Shown one piece after another: positions 50,540 through 59,912 of a stretch of DNA of 64,000 bases. The stretch's first letter is position 1; each line of letters opens with the position of its first letter. Under the pieces are notes generated by a model. It had not been told where the DNA came from, made no database searches, and was given only the letters and a program-made list of their open reading frames with translations. The position numbers were made by a program, and so were the translations under genes. This stretch comes from Dyadobacter luticola (GTDB lineage: Bacteria; Bacteroidota; Bacteroidia; Cytophagales; Spirosomataceae), in contig NZ_VCEJ01000004.1 of the NCBI RefSeq assembly GCF_005860805.1, forward strand, positions 1,798,001-1,862,000, read 5' to 3'.

Positions 50540-51853
50540 TCAGAGCTCCTCAATGTCTGCAAAGATTGATTCATCCGGGCGTTCGTCATGTATTTCAATC
50601 TCGCCAAAAAGCTTCTTCTTGTCAACACCAGGGTTTTGCCTGATGATGCTCAGAATATTCAAGAAGTCGCGTATTACCTCGCGCGGGGTTAGAAATTCCG
50701 CCGCGCCAGGCTTGTTATACAACTCCTCCATAAATTGATGAATGTCGCTATCGTCAACATCAAGTTGCACAGCGTAATGGAGGTCAAATACAGCTTTCAA
50801 CTTTTTTAGAAGGACAAAAATTTCATTGTTATCCAATGGGAGAAGTCGTATCACGGGTTGGGCGAAATCGCGAATTTCCAAAGTCTCAAATTTGTTCGTC
50901 TCTAACCTGGATTTCAAAGCTTGATAGCTGAAAAGGCCGCGTCTTGGGTTTTCAAGCACTTCCTTCGTTCCCGCGAAGTTGATGAACAGATTACTGACCT
51001 TGCCCTGGAAGCAGTCATTGTAGATGGTCAAAATCTTTTCATAATTCTTCTCACGCATTACCGAAGTTGAGATCTTGTACAAATTGATCGCTTCATCCAG
51101 GTTGATCATGAATCCGGAATATCCAATGCTCACGAACAGCTTACAGAAGTTTTTGAGCATATCGTAAAAGTTCAGGTCGTGAATGATATCCCGAACGCCC
51201 AAATCCTGCCTTGCTTCCGTTCTGGTCCTATATTCACCTTTCAGCCATTTCAACGCATTGCGTCTTAGTGCATCATCTTCTTTGATGAAGCCTTCGTAGT
51301 ATTTTGTGATAACCCAGCTAAAATCAAAGCCGCCGACCTCAGTAATTTCGTTGACCGTCTTAATAATATTCTGCTGAATCAGCGGGCTATGCTTCTCATC
51401 ACGTATGTCGCCCAAGCTAATATTGTTGCTTGTCGCCGTCTGCATCATAATCTGCTCGATCCACTTATCTAGTAAAGTGCCTAATGCCCCACCTTCCGGT
51501 TTCGTCTGGATCGCAATGTTATCCATGATGGCTGCATATAGGGCAACCGCCTTGCCATCGTTTGCATAAAGGCGGTTATCTGGCGTGAAATCTGCGTTTG
51601 CGACGACAAACTTCTGCTTCAGTGCGACTGTATTCAATAAATGAAGCATGAAGGATTTTCCGGACCCGAAATCTCCGATCCAGAATTTGACGATGCTATG
51701 CCCATTTTTCACATCGTCCAGGGCTTTTAGAAATGCGTCGACTTCGTCTGATCGGCCGACGGTGATGTGTTGAACACCGATTTTGGGTACTACACCACCT
51801 AATAGTGAATTGATGATAGCGGTAGCTTCTTTGGGTTTTACGTTGGCAGTCAT
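50540..51853 (-). CDS. sngB: Shango SngB: BrxD-like ATPase (DUF2791)
   Basis: A 437-residue P-loop ATPase of the BrxD/DUF2791 group. Walker A is GDFGSGKS (60-67) and Walker B FMINLDEAI (248-256, catalytic Asp-Glu 253-254). The C-terminal helical part ends DESIFADIEEL. The gene overlaps the TerB gene by four bases (ATGA) and is two bases from the helicase gene, so the three are one translational unit. It could be the nucleotide-driven switch of the system. Confidence 0.88.
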   Translation of the reverse strand: MTANVKPKEATAIINSLLGGVVPKIGVQHITVGRSDEVDAFLKALDDVKNGHSIVKFWIGDFGSGKSFMLHLLNTVALKQKFVVANADFTPDNRLYANDGKAVALYAAIMDNIAIQTKPEGGALGTLLDKWIEQIMMQTATSNNISLGDIRDEKHSPLIQQNIIKTVNEITEVGGFDFSWVITKYYEGFIKEDDALRRNALKWLKGEYRTRTEARQDLGVRDIIHDLNFYDMLKNFCKLFVSIGYSGFMINLDEAINLYKISTSVMREKNYEKILTIYNDCFQGKVSNLFINFAGTKEVLENPRRGLFSYQALKSRLETNKFETLEIRDFAQPVIRLLPLDNNEIFVLLKKLKAVFDLHYAVQLDVDDSDIHQFMEELYNKPGAAEFLTPREVIRDFLNILSIIRQNPGVDKKKLFGEIEIHDERPDESIFADIEEL

Positions 51854-53532
51854 GCGGGAAATATCTGTTTATAGTAATTTTCATTGACCTCAAATCCTTC
51901 TTCAACCTCTTCGATCAAAACATCATCGAGCAGATCCATACAGCGATCGTTAATGCCGTCGATCAAGTGATTTTTAAATAATCCGTTTGTCTTGGCAAAT
52001 GCCTCGATCGCCTCAAATGAAAGAGCAAACCCATTCTCTTCAAAGTTTTTCAGACACTGACGCTGAACAGGCGAAAAGTCAACATTTCCCGACTGGACAT
52101 CTAATTCGGTTTTGCTTTCGATGGAAGTAATCGTAATGGTCACTTCCCCTTCCGGCGCCGATTCGGTGTGAACGAGCTGAACCGGTTCATTTTCATCTTT
52201 CAGATATTCGCTGAGAATCTCGACCGTACCAGCATGTTGCTTTTCAGCCAGTTGGACAGCATTAATGTCAAGAGCTATGTGCTTTCTCTTGGTGGCGTAA
52301 ATGCCTGAAACGTCCGTCAGAGCTCGGGCAAGATCTTTCGATTTTACAAGGTTATCTACGATAGATTGAAAAGAATCTAGTTCGTTCTGCTTTGTAAACA
52401 GCTTTTTTTGAATCGTTTTATTTAGCTGCTTATTGTCGACCTGTTTAGAATTGAGATCATGCAAGATATAATGGAGATAGAACCTCAGGGATTCTAGTTT
52501 ATCAAATGCTGCCAGATGTTTTGAAGACTCGTAATAGATGTTCTCTACCGACGGATTCTTCACATTCTGCCTTCCTAGCCGGTGTAAAGCTTCCAGCGAA
52601 TTCTGATGGCCTATTTTATCATAATTTTCAAGTATTCTTTCAAACTCAGTTCTCCAACGAGTCGGGTTTATTTCGTTTAGTGCAATCTCCGTAACATCAT
52701 CGGGCTCAACGAGTTGGCTGGATACCATTTTAATTGAGTTTTCAATCACCGGAGACAGCCGTTCATTGAAGGCTGTTCTGACTTCTTGTTCATTTGTATA
52801 GAAGTCAGCTTGAATTTTTCGTTTATGATTCCATCGTTCCCTCACCAGAAATTCCGATTTTCTATAAATTAATTGGTAGACGTCCCGCTCTACAGTCTGC
52901 TTGATCATCTTGACGTCATAGTCGGTGAAGTAAGTATTCTGCGCTCTGCGGATCTCAATATTTTTTTGGGCAAGTGCTTCAACCTCTTTGCTCAGGCTCG
53001 ATGCTTCCTTCTTTAAGAAACTGTTTATTCGTTTTACTGACGCTAGGTAGAGGCGGATGATTTCAATTTCACATCCCTCAATTGAATTGAAAGCATTTGC
53101 ATGATTCCAGAACTTATTAAGCCAGCCAATCTCCTGTTTTGTTAGTTCGAGCTTTTCCTTATACTTTTTGCCAAGTGCGTATTCTTCATAATCATATACA
53201 GGAGTGTGTACAGATTCACTTGGAGAATTCGGATAATAACTTGTATGATAAGAAATTGGTATAGGTTCTGGAGAAACCTCAATGATAGACTCGTCAACGA
53301 ATGTTGGAAACTTCCGAACCATATTTTCGTTGCTAGATGCCGTTATTGACTTCGAGCGCTGGGCGCGCACGTCTTCCGTCGTCATATAGCGTGGAGAATT
53401 CGTTTGAACCTGCGAGGTAGGGCGATAATTTGGATTGTGGTTCAAAGGTGCTGACTTACGACTCGCTTGCTTATCAGACTTGAACAGGAAATAGAAGAAG
53501 ACTACGCCGAGAATTATAAAAACAAATATCAT
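51850..53532 (-). CDS. sngA: Shango SngA: TerB-N/TerB-C domain membrane-anchored protein
   Basis: A 560-residue protein. Residues 2-17 are a single N-terminal membrane helix (IFVFIILGVVFFYFLF), followed by a low-complexity linker. A TerB N-terminal domain spans about residues 115-320 (it includes LTKQEIGWLNKFWNHANAF), and a TerB C-terminal domain spans about 470-560, ending in VNENYYKQIFPA. This is the first gene of the Shango operon, anchoring the ATPase and helicase to the membrane. Promoter lies in the 254-base divergent gap with the BRCT gene. Confidence 0.87.
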   Translation of the reverse strand: MIFVFIILGVVFFYFLFKSDKQASRKSAPLNHNPNYRPTSQVQTNSPRYMTTEDVRAQRSKSITASSNENMVRKFPTFVDESIIEVSPEPIPISYHTSYYPNSPSESVHTPVYDYEEYALGKKYKEKLELTKQEIGWLNKFWNHANAFNSIEGCEIEIIRLYLASVKRINSFLKKEASSLSKEVEALAQKNIEIRRAQNTYFTDYDVKMIKQTVERDVYQLIYRKSEFLVRERWNHKRKIQADFYTNEQEVRTAFNERLSPVIENSIKMVSSQLVEPDDVTEIALNEINPTRWRTEFERILENYDKIGHQNSLEALHRLGRQNVKNPSVENIYYESSKHLAAFDKLESLRFYLHYILHDLNSKQVDNKQLNKTIQKKLFTKQNELDSFQSIVDNLVKSKDLARALTDVSGIYATKRKHIALDINAVQLAEKQHAGTVEILSEYLKDENEPVQLVHTESAPEGEVTITITSIESKTELDVQSGNVDFSPVQRQCLKNFEENGFALSFEAIEAFAKTNGLFKNHLIDGINDRCMDLLDDVLIEEVEEGFEVNENYYKQIFPA

Positions 53533-53786
53533 GAGTGAGGGTTTGTTGATCTAAGTTAGAAATAGTTAGCGAAAATTTTCACGATCGTCTTTTTGCATGC
53601 AAGGCGTCTGAATCTGACTTCCGAACGAGTCATGCCCACAGGTAGTGCCAAATGCGTCAAATCACTGCCGCAAGTGGATTCACAGTTCAAGTGAGCATGT
53701 TGAAAACCGTTTAATAAGTTATCCCAATTTGTAGAAGTAGGTTGCGCAATAAAATCACTTGTTGCTCAAACCCAACTCAACCTCCC

Positions 53787-54704
53787 ATGCTCGACACCTC
53801 TTATTTCAACACTTACGACAGTGGATCATTCCGCCAATTCTGCGGGCCGGCTCAGGTTCACAAAGATTTAAACACCCTTTACGGGCTAATCTCTGGCATT
53901 CAAGCAGACGGCCATATTAATGACAACGAGATTGAAATGCTCCGCGCGTGGATCAGCTCTGTTTCCAGCTTGCAGGCCAAGGCTCCCTACAACAAGTTTG
54001 TCGCCAAGATCAATGCCGTTATCAGCGATGGCGTTGTCACAGAGGAAGAGGCTGAGGATTTGATCTGGCTTTGCAAGAATTATCTGGATTACAACCGGAA
54101 TCCATATTATGATGTGATCACATCTTCCACGCAACAACTTGGCGGGTTTCTAGCTGGGATCTCTGCGGACCAAACGATCAACATTGAGGAGCTTACTGCT
54201 TTGGGCAATTGGACTTCCAACAATGCGCTCATGTTTAAGACCTGGCCATTTGATACCCTGCTACCGGCCATTGAGCGCATTCAAGCAGAGCGACAGTTAT
54301 CGGCTGACGATCACAGCGAGTTGCTTACATTCTGCCAATCCATTACCTCCATCAGACCAACCGAACAAGAGAAGGTCACCGTCCCTGTCAAGCTTGCCGA
54401 GCAGCAGGTTTCAATCCTGATCCAGGAATACAGCTTCTGCTTTACCGGAGAGTCTTCGAGGTATTCGCGGAAGGAACTGGCGCAGATTGTTGAAATGTAC
54501 GGAGGCATTGCCGCCGACTCGGTGACTGCAAAGCTTCACTACCTGGTGATCTGCGACGTACGGAACCCTGCCTGGGCATTTGAAATGTACGGACGTAAGG
54601 TGGAGAAGGCTATGAATATGAAGAAGAAAGGTGCCGGGCCGGAAGTGGTTTTTGAGGAGGATTTGTTTGCCTCTTTAACTCCTTTTGGTTTTACTCATAA
54701 ATAA
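53787..54704 (+). CDS. BRCT protein with TerB-like helical N-terminus
   Basis: A protein of about 305 residues. The N-terminal 200 residues hold two similar helical acidic modules (GIQADGHINDNEIEMLRAWI and SADQTINIEELTALGNWTS), which resemble TerB-like or calcium-binding-like helical folds. The C-terminal BRCT domain is YSFCFTGESSRYSRKELAQI (about residues 213-232) with the LHYLVICD strand. A frame extends 45 bases upstream from a TTG; ATG at 53787 is preferred. It ends 49 bases before the Cap5 gene, so it may be co-transcribed with the CBASS operon. Its role is unknown; BRCT domains bind phosphopeptides or DNA ends. Confidence 0.8.
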   Translation: MLDTSYFNTYDSGSFRQFCGPAQVHKDLNTLYGLISGIQADGHINDNEIEMLRAWISSVSSLQAKAPYNKFVAKINAVISDGVVTEEEAEDLIWLCKNYLDYNRNPYYDVITSSTQQLGGFLAGISADQTINIEELTALGNWTSNNALMFKTWPFDTLLPAIERIQAERQLSADDHSELLTFCQSITSIRPTEQEKVTVPVKLAEQQVSILIQEYSFCFTGESSRYSRKELAQIVEMYGGIAADSVTAKLHYLVICDVRNPAWAFEMYGRKVEKAMNMKKKGAGPEVVFEEDLFASLTPFGFTHK

Positions 54705-54753
54705 GCCGATTCCATAAACCCCAAACAAGTGTATAATCCATCTCGCAACTAAA

Positions 54754-55950
54754 ATGGCAGAATTAACTACAATTGAACTTGATAATTACACTGTCGATAG
54801 GCGTCCGAGTATTAAAGAAGCTGATAGGGTTAAGTTATGGGTGAGATCCGGTGGTAGATGCGCATACTGCAACAAGTATCTCTTGGATTTAGTGTATGGG
54901 GTAAATGTCGGAGAAATGGCCCATATCGTTGGCTGGACTAAGAAAGCAAATTCACCGCGAGGAGAGGCTGACACGCCCTTGAATGAAAGGAATTTGGTTG
55001 AGAACTTGATTTTGCTTTGTGCTGAGCATCACAAAATAGCGGATTCAAAAGAAGCGATTGAGGTCTTTACTGTTGACAGATTAGCTCTATTAAAGAAAAA
55101 TCACGAAGCGCGGATTTTCCGCTTAACGAATCTCAAAGATGATTCGGAATCTGTCGTGATAAGGCTGCTAGGAAACATCCGTGGTGCAACCGTTGAATTG
55201 TCACAACAGAGAGCAATGGTCGACTTACTTGATTGTGACAATAAATTTGCACACTTCCTCGACAGTTTCGATAAGCAAGGTGTCGAAATTGATCTGACGA
55301 CCTTGCCAGAGCCAGAAGAGAATTGGCATAACTACTGGGCAATGGGTAAGCTCATTATAGATAATGCCTTTCACATAATTATAGAAGGAGTTAAAAAAGG
55401 CAGAATTCGCCATCTATCCGTTTTCGCCTTTTCAAGAATTCCGTTATTAGTCTATTTAGGATATAAATTAGATGATAAAATTCCGACACTGCTTTTCCAG
55501 AAACATCGGGGCAACACGGAAAGTTGGGTTTGGCCAGAAGATGGCGATGATATTGAATTCGAAGCTATTCAAACACAAAATTCATCTAGCTCCAATGTTA
55601 GCTTGGTTCTGAACATAAGTGGTACGATTGAGTTATCAACAGTTCCCGATTCAGACGACCAAAATATTTATGTCCTTCGCCCAAAAAATGTCTTACCAAC
55701 TCGGGATACAGTGAGAAAGCGTCAATCTCTCGAGAATTTCACTAAGACCTACCATGATTTTCTAAGCCAGATTGAAGTTGATCATAAATCTTGCTTAGAA
55801 ATCAGGCTATTTTTGGCTGTGCCTCTCACCGTCGCAGTTGTGTGTGGAAGAGGCATAATGCGTAATGTGCATCCCTCTCTCACAATTTGGGATTATAACG
55901 GCCAGACATATGCACCAGCACTAACCATCAACTCTCGTGAAACTAACTAA
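54754..55950 (+). CDS. cap5: CBASS effector Cap5 (HNH nuclease + SAVED)
   Basis: A 398-residue effector. The N-terminal HNH nuclease shows GGRCAYC (Cys 36 and 39), MAHIVGW (His 57) and LLCAEHHKIAD (Cys 89, His 92-93). The C-terminal SAVED domain includes FAFSRIPLLVYLGYKLDDKI and the closing VPLTVAVVCGRGIMRN and PALTINS. SAVED binds a cyclic oligonucleotide and activates degradation of DNA. The gene overlaps the CD-NTase gene by 14 bases. The ubiquitin-like partners Cap2 and Cap3 are not present here. Confidence 0.92.
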   Translation: MAELTTIELDNYTVDRRPSIKEADRVKLWVRSGGRCAYCNKYLLDLVYGVNVGEMAHIVGWTKKANSPRGEADTPLNERNLVENLILLCAEHHKIADSKEAIEVFTVDRLALLKKNHEARIFRLTNLKDDSESVVIRLLGNIRGATVELSQQRAMVDLLDCDNKFAHFLDSFDKQGVEIDLTTLPEPEENWHNYWAMGKLIIDNAFHIIIEGVKKGRIRHLSVFAFSRIPLLVYLGYKLDDKIPTLLFQKHRGNTESWVWPEDGDDIEFEAIQTQNSSSSNVSLVLNISGTIELSTVPDSDDQNIYVLRPKNVLPTRDTVRKRQSLENFTKTYHDFLSQIEVDHKSCLEIRLFLAVPLTVAVVCGRGIMRNVHPSLTIWDYNGQTYAPALTINSRETN

Positions 55951-57271
55951 CTACTTCAAACACTTTCTTGAAAATGAAGTGAATCTTAATTCCACCAGGA
56001 TTGACACCTTGGACGATCGAACTGAGGCGATCACCAATTTTCTAAAAACCTCGCAACAATTCAAGGACAAGTTCTTGGATGTGATTCCGCAGGGATCATA
56101 CGCCCATAAAACAATAATCAAGCCCGTAAAATCGACCGATGAGTATGACGCGGACGTTTTACTTTTCATCGAAGAGTTCGAAGATTGGAACGCGTGCGAC
56201 TATGTTAATAATCTCTACAAAACATTTAAAGGAAGTATCTACGAAGACAAGGTAAGTCGGAAAACGCGCTGTGTGACCGTAAAGTATGCAAATGATTTTC
56301 ACCTTGATATTGTTCCTTACTTGGAAAGGCACAGTGAAAAATATGTGACAAATCGCCACGAAGATCTATTTGAACTAACTGATCCTGAAAAATTTACAGA
56401 ATGGCTTGATGATAAAAACCGAATTACAAAACACCACTTTGTCAAAGTTGTCCGTCTGATTAAGTTTTTGCGGGATTACAAGCGAACGTTCAGCATTAAA
56501 TCCATCATTCTAAGCACGTTACTCGGCCAACAGGTTAACGACGTTGCTCTTCTGGAGGATCCTAAATGTTATGAAGATGTCCCAACAGCTTTGTATACAA
56601 TACTTCGTAAGCTAAGTTCTTATGTGCAAAGTAATTATTACATGCCGACCATTTCTGATCCTGGGGACACGGGCGAAAACTTTGGAGATCGATGGAATCA
56701 AGATGGTTGGTTAGTATTTCGAAGCAAGATCATCGATTATTCTGAAAAAGTATCCGATGCATACGAAGAGGCTGATCAGGACAAAAGTCTTTCTAAATGG
56801 CAAAAAGTGTTTGGAGAGGATTTCAAAAAGCCAGATGAGAAACGAAGTTCGGAACGGAGAATGTCCGACGGCAGCATCGTTAATTACGCGGACACTGAGC
56901 AACATCTTGCTGACCTGGGCATAAAAGAGCAAATCAACTCTTCTTTTTTCGTTCAAATTTTGGGAAGAGTTTCAAAGAAAGCCGGATTTATGGACTTCAA
57001 ACTGGCAAGTAGAGGAAGCAGGGTGAAGGTGGGGCGTTCTCTATCATTTAATATCAAAACCAATGTACCCTGGCCATATGAGGTATACTGGAAAACGCTA
57101 AATCGCGGACAAGAAGCTATTCGGCACAACTCAATACGCGGCCAAATTGTAAAGGGTGAAGATTCGCATTCAGAGACTACAAACTTTCGCGGCAATCACT
57201 ATGTCGAGGTATATATTCTAAAAAACGGTGTCTGTATTGCGAAGGATAGACAATCTGTAACGATAGTGTGA
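55937..57271 (+). CDS. CBASS CD-NTase with AGS-C domain
   Basis: A 444-residue cyclic-oligonucleotide synthase. Nucleotidyltransferase motifs are GS at residues 53-54, YDADVLL (Asp 71 and 73) and DFHLDIVPY (Asp 124), all intact. Residues about 180-300 are the helical region, and the last 125 residues, from about SSFFVQILGRVSKKAGFMDF, resemble the AGS-C sensor domain with a beta-rich end (YEVYWKTLNRGQEA, VEVYILKNGV). The start is GTG at 55937, 14 bases inside the Cap5 gene. It should make the signal that activates Cap5 on infection. Confidence 0.9.
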   Translation: MKLTNYFKHFLENEVNLNSTRIDTLDDRTEAITNFLKTSQQFKDKFLDVIPQGSYAHKTIIKPVKSTDEYDADVLLFIEEFEDWNACDYVNNLYKTFKGSIYEDKVSRKTRCVTVKYANDFHLDIVPYLERHSEKYVTNRHEDLFELTDPEKFTEWLDDKNRITKHHFVKVVRLIKFLRDYKRTFSIKSIILSTLLGQQVNDVALLEDPKCYEDVPTALYTILRKLSSYVQSNYYMPTISDPGDTGENFGDRWNQDGWLVFRSKIIDYSEKVSDAYEEADQDKSLSKWQKVFGEDFKKPDEKRSSERRMSDGSIVNYADTEQHLADLGIKEQINSSFFVQILGRVSKKAGFMDFKLASRGSRVKVGRSLSFNIKTNVPWPYEVYWKTLNRGQEAIRHNSIRGQIVKGEDSHSETTNFRGNHYVEVYILKNGVCIAKDRQSVTIV

Positions 57272-57485
57272 AGAATAATCTAAAGTCAGAAGAGCAGGCC
57301 CATATCTGTTGATTCTTTGAGTGCGGTACAAGTTCTTGTATTTACGTTTTCTGCAAAGCAAAGACTGCCTGCATCTATTCGCAACGCTATCGATTGGTAA
57401 CATACATAGCAATGCTTGTAAGATATCCGGGCACTTCCCGGCAGATTTATATAAATTGCCTTTTTTAACCAAACACCCTTTCCAC

Positions 57486-57905
57486 ATGGCACATACTACT
57501 TCCAATCCAAAGATCCACGAAGGCCGTAATTTGAAGAGATTCAGAGAGTTATTAAGCCTCAAACAGGAAGCGTTGGCGTTCGAGCTCGGCGAAGATTGGA
57601 ACCAGCAAAAAATCTCCCTTCTCGAACAAAGAGAAAAGATCGATTCCGACATTTTGGAGCAAGTGGCGGCGATTCTCAAAATCCCGGCAGAGGCTATTCG
57701 AAATTTTGATGAGGATCAAGCAATAAACATCATCACGAATACATTCAATGACAGTCCTTTTGGTAATTCCACGAATTACGGACCAGTTCACTCAAATCCT
57801 GTTGACAAAATTATGCAGCTTCATGAGGAGAAGATTGCTTTGTATGAGCGGATGTTGAAGAAGAAGGATGAGATGATGGGGCGGTTGGAGCGGTTGGTGA
57901 AATAG
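57486..57905 (+). CDS. XRE-like helix-turn-helix protein with C-terminal coiled coil
   Basis: A 139-residue protein. The N-terminal part is a Cro/CI-type helix-turn-helix (GRNLKRFRELLSLKQEALAF, followed by QQKISLLEQRE), and the last 40 residues form a charged coiled coil (LHEEKIALYERMLKKKDEMM). An open extension upstream to 57321 has no start that fits. It lies 214 bases after the CD-NTase gene and is convergent with the ATPase of the next pair, so it may be an autonomous regulator of one of these systems. Confidence 0.85.
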   Translation: MAHTTSNPKIHEGRNLKRFRELLSLKQEALAFELGEDWNQQKISLLEQREKIDSDILEQVAAILKIPAEAIRNFDEDQAINIITNTFNDSPFGNSTNYGPVHSNPVDKIMQLHEEKIALYERMLKKKDEMMGRLERLVK

Positions 57906-58025
57906 CATGCTCTACGAGAGCACGAATATCTTTGATCCAACCGTTGAATAGACCACTATATCAATCAGTTATAATGTTTAAAGTGATGAAATATCAACAG
58001 TAGAACCTACCTGTCAAAAAACACA

Positions 58026-59912
58026 TTAAGGTTCTGAATTGAATTCATCGACAGCAACTCGAGAAAGCTGCCAAGCCCCATTCCAATATATACGTACCAC
58101 GTCTAACAAGTGAGGTTCATCATGGTGCGTGATACGGAGTCTATGTCTAATATTTCTATATCCTTTTAAAAGTGTAGTTTCAACCCCAAGCATTTCAATG
58201 TCTCCTGTATCACGATTCTTTCTACGTTCGAATAAGCTAACTGGGTCGTTTATTTTCCAAGAACCATCCAAAGTTTTGAAGGCTTTAAATGGCTCGATCA
58301 ACAAAACTTTATAGGCCCATCGCACTCCATCTGTATCCGTTTCTCTTATACTGACAAACTCTGTTCCATCTTCTACCTTTACAATTGTCTTATACCTGAG
58401 TTTTCGAAGGTTAAGAACGACAACTTTCAGTCTTTCCAATTCATCTCTATAAATTGGAGTGTCTATGTTATCATGCGAAAGCGGGTTAAGGAGCAAATCC
58501 TTAAACTCTTTAAGCTTCTTAAAATCGTTACGACTACCTCCAAAATCAAGATAATGTTTTTTGAAATTATCCATTAAAGTATCAAGTTGCAACGGTTTAG
58601 AACCCTCTTCTTCGGTCAATGCAATCGTTTTATTTCTAGGCAATAAATACTTTAGTAATCTCTCCACCTCTTTCCGTAAGTAATTGGCTGCTGCAGGAAG
58701 GTCATGTTCTTTTATGTATTTCTCAGCTCTATCTACATAGTCTAGATTGTTAGGAATAAATGGTTTTGGTATGTTATTTTCGATACCGCTATACATCTCC
58801 TTTACTAACCAGTCCTTCGACATATTCTCATATTCTATCCGTTTCTTACAAAGATTAAAGAAGTGGCGGTCGTGTGTTAGCAATAAGATTTGATAGTCTT
58901 TAAAGAGCTTTAATATCAATTCAAGCACCGTATCACGATTACCCATATCTAAACTTACAAGCAAATCATCCAAAACCAATATTTTAGGTCTTCCCTCGAT
59001 AAATTTTTCATCCAACACAGCAAATCGTATGGCCAATGCTACACAAGTCAATCTCGCTTCATTTAAAAATGATTGTGGTCTACTTATTAAACTATTTTCG
59101 CCATTTAGAGAAGCGTGAATGTATGTGATAGTTAGTATGATTTTGGGGGGTAAGGTTATGTGATTTCTCTTTGTTGTACTTCCTGATTCAAATGCATCAT
59201 AACTGCATGGTATGTATTCCAGATTCACTTTCAGGGGTTCATTAAACTTATCCTGAATATAATCATTTGTTGACTCAATAATTCTGTTGATTAACAGCTC
59301 AAATTCAACATTAAATTTAGCAACCAACTCCTGAAAATTTCTATATGAAGGATGACTCATTGTTGGTCTCGGGACAAGCCCCGGCTTAAGGTGTGTCCAC
59401 CAGTCAGAAGCATTTGAACTTCCTGGTCGCACCTCTTCCCTAAAATTAACGAACATCAACACATGTTCCTCGAACATGGGAAAAATATCTATTATCTGCC
59501 GATTACTCCAATTATATATCGATGATAACAAACGATAATTTATAAAATCGCTTGTCGCTGTAACCTCTTTAATAAATTGAGAGGTCCGAGTATTGATAGT
59601 CCTAGTGGATATCTTATTTCTTATAATCTCTTCGTGGTTATCCTCAAACTCGACCTCTATTCCCGCTTCACTACCAGCCGGTGCAAACCGATTAACAAGA
59701 TTCTGCTCATTAGCTGTATCAAAATATTTTCTGACCTCTTGATCATTGGACTTAGTACAACTTTGCAAAAAAGTATACAGTGCCCAATAAATTGAGCTTT
59801 TACCACTGCCGTTCTCACCATATAAAAGGAGATTTTTTCGGTCTAGTTCTAATGTTTGATGACCAAAAAAGAATTTAAAATTTATTAGATTAATCTTGCT
59901 AATCCTGTGCAT
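58026..59912 (-). CDS. ABC/SMC-like ATPase paired with a TaqI-type recognition protein
   Basis: A 628-residue RecF/SMC-like ATPase. Walker A is GENGSGKSS (32-40), the signature region SFLNEARLTCVALAIRFA (281-298), Walker B ILVLDD (311-316) and the switch His in LLTHDRHFF (347). The insert between the two halves is short with no long coiled coil. The last 270 residues include a helical segment (AANYLRKEVERLLKYLL) and NPLSHDNIDTPIYRDE, somewhat like HEPN-type ends of defence ATPases, and a C-terminal domain ending LSRVAVDEFNSEP. The start codon shares one base with the stop of the preceding gene (TAATG), so the two are coupled. Partner and mechanism are unknown. Confidence 0.85.
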   Translation of the reverse strand: MHRISKINLINFKFFFGHQTLELDRKNLLLYGENGSGKSSIYWALYTFLQSCTKSNDQEVRKYFDTANEQNLVNRFAPAGSEAGIEVEFEDNHEEIIRNKISTRTINTRTSQFIKEVTATSDFINYRLLSSIYNWSNRQIIDIFPMFEEHVLMFVNFREEVRPGSSNASDWWTHLKPGLVPRPTMSHPSYRNFQELVAKFNVEFELLINRIIESTNDYIQDKFNEPLKVNLEYIPCSYDAFESGSTTKRNHITLPPKIILTITYIHASLNGENSLISRPQSFLNEARLTCVALAIRFAVLDEKFIEGRPKILVLDDLLVSLDMGNRDTVLELILKLFKDYQILLLTHDRHFFNLCKKRIEYENMSKDWLVKEMYSGIENNIPKPFIPNNLDYVDRAEKYIKEHDLPAAANYLRKEVERLLKYLLPRNKTIALTEEEGSKPLQLDTLMDNFKKHYLDFGGSRNDFKKLKEFKDLLLNPLSHDNIDTPIYRDELERLKVVVLNLRKLRYKTIVKVEDGTEFVSIRETDTDGVRWAYKVLLIEPFKAFKTLDGSWKINDPVSLFERRKNRDTGDIEMLGVETTLLKGYRNIRHRLRITHHDEPHLLDVVRIYWNGAWQLSRVAVDEFNSEP

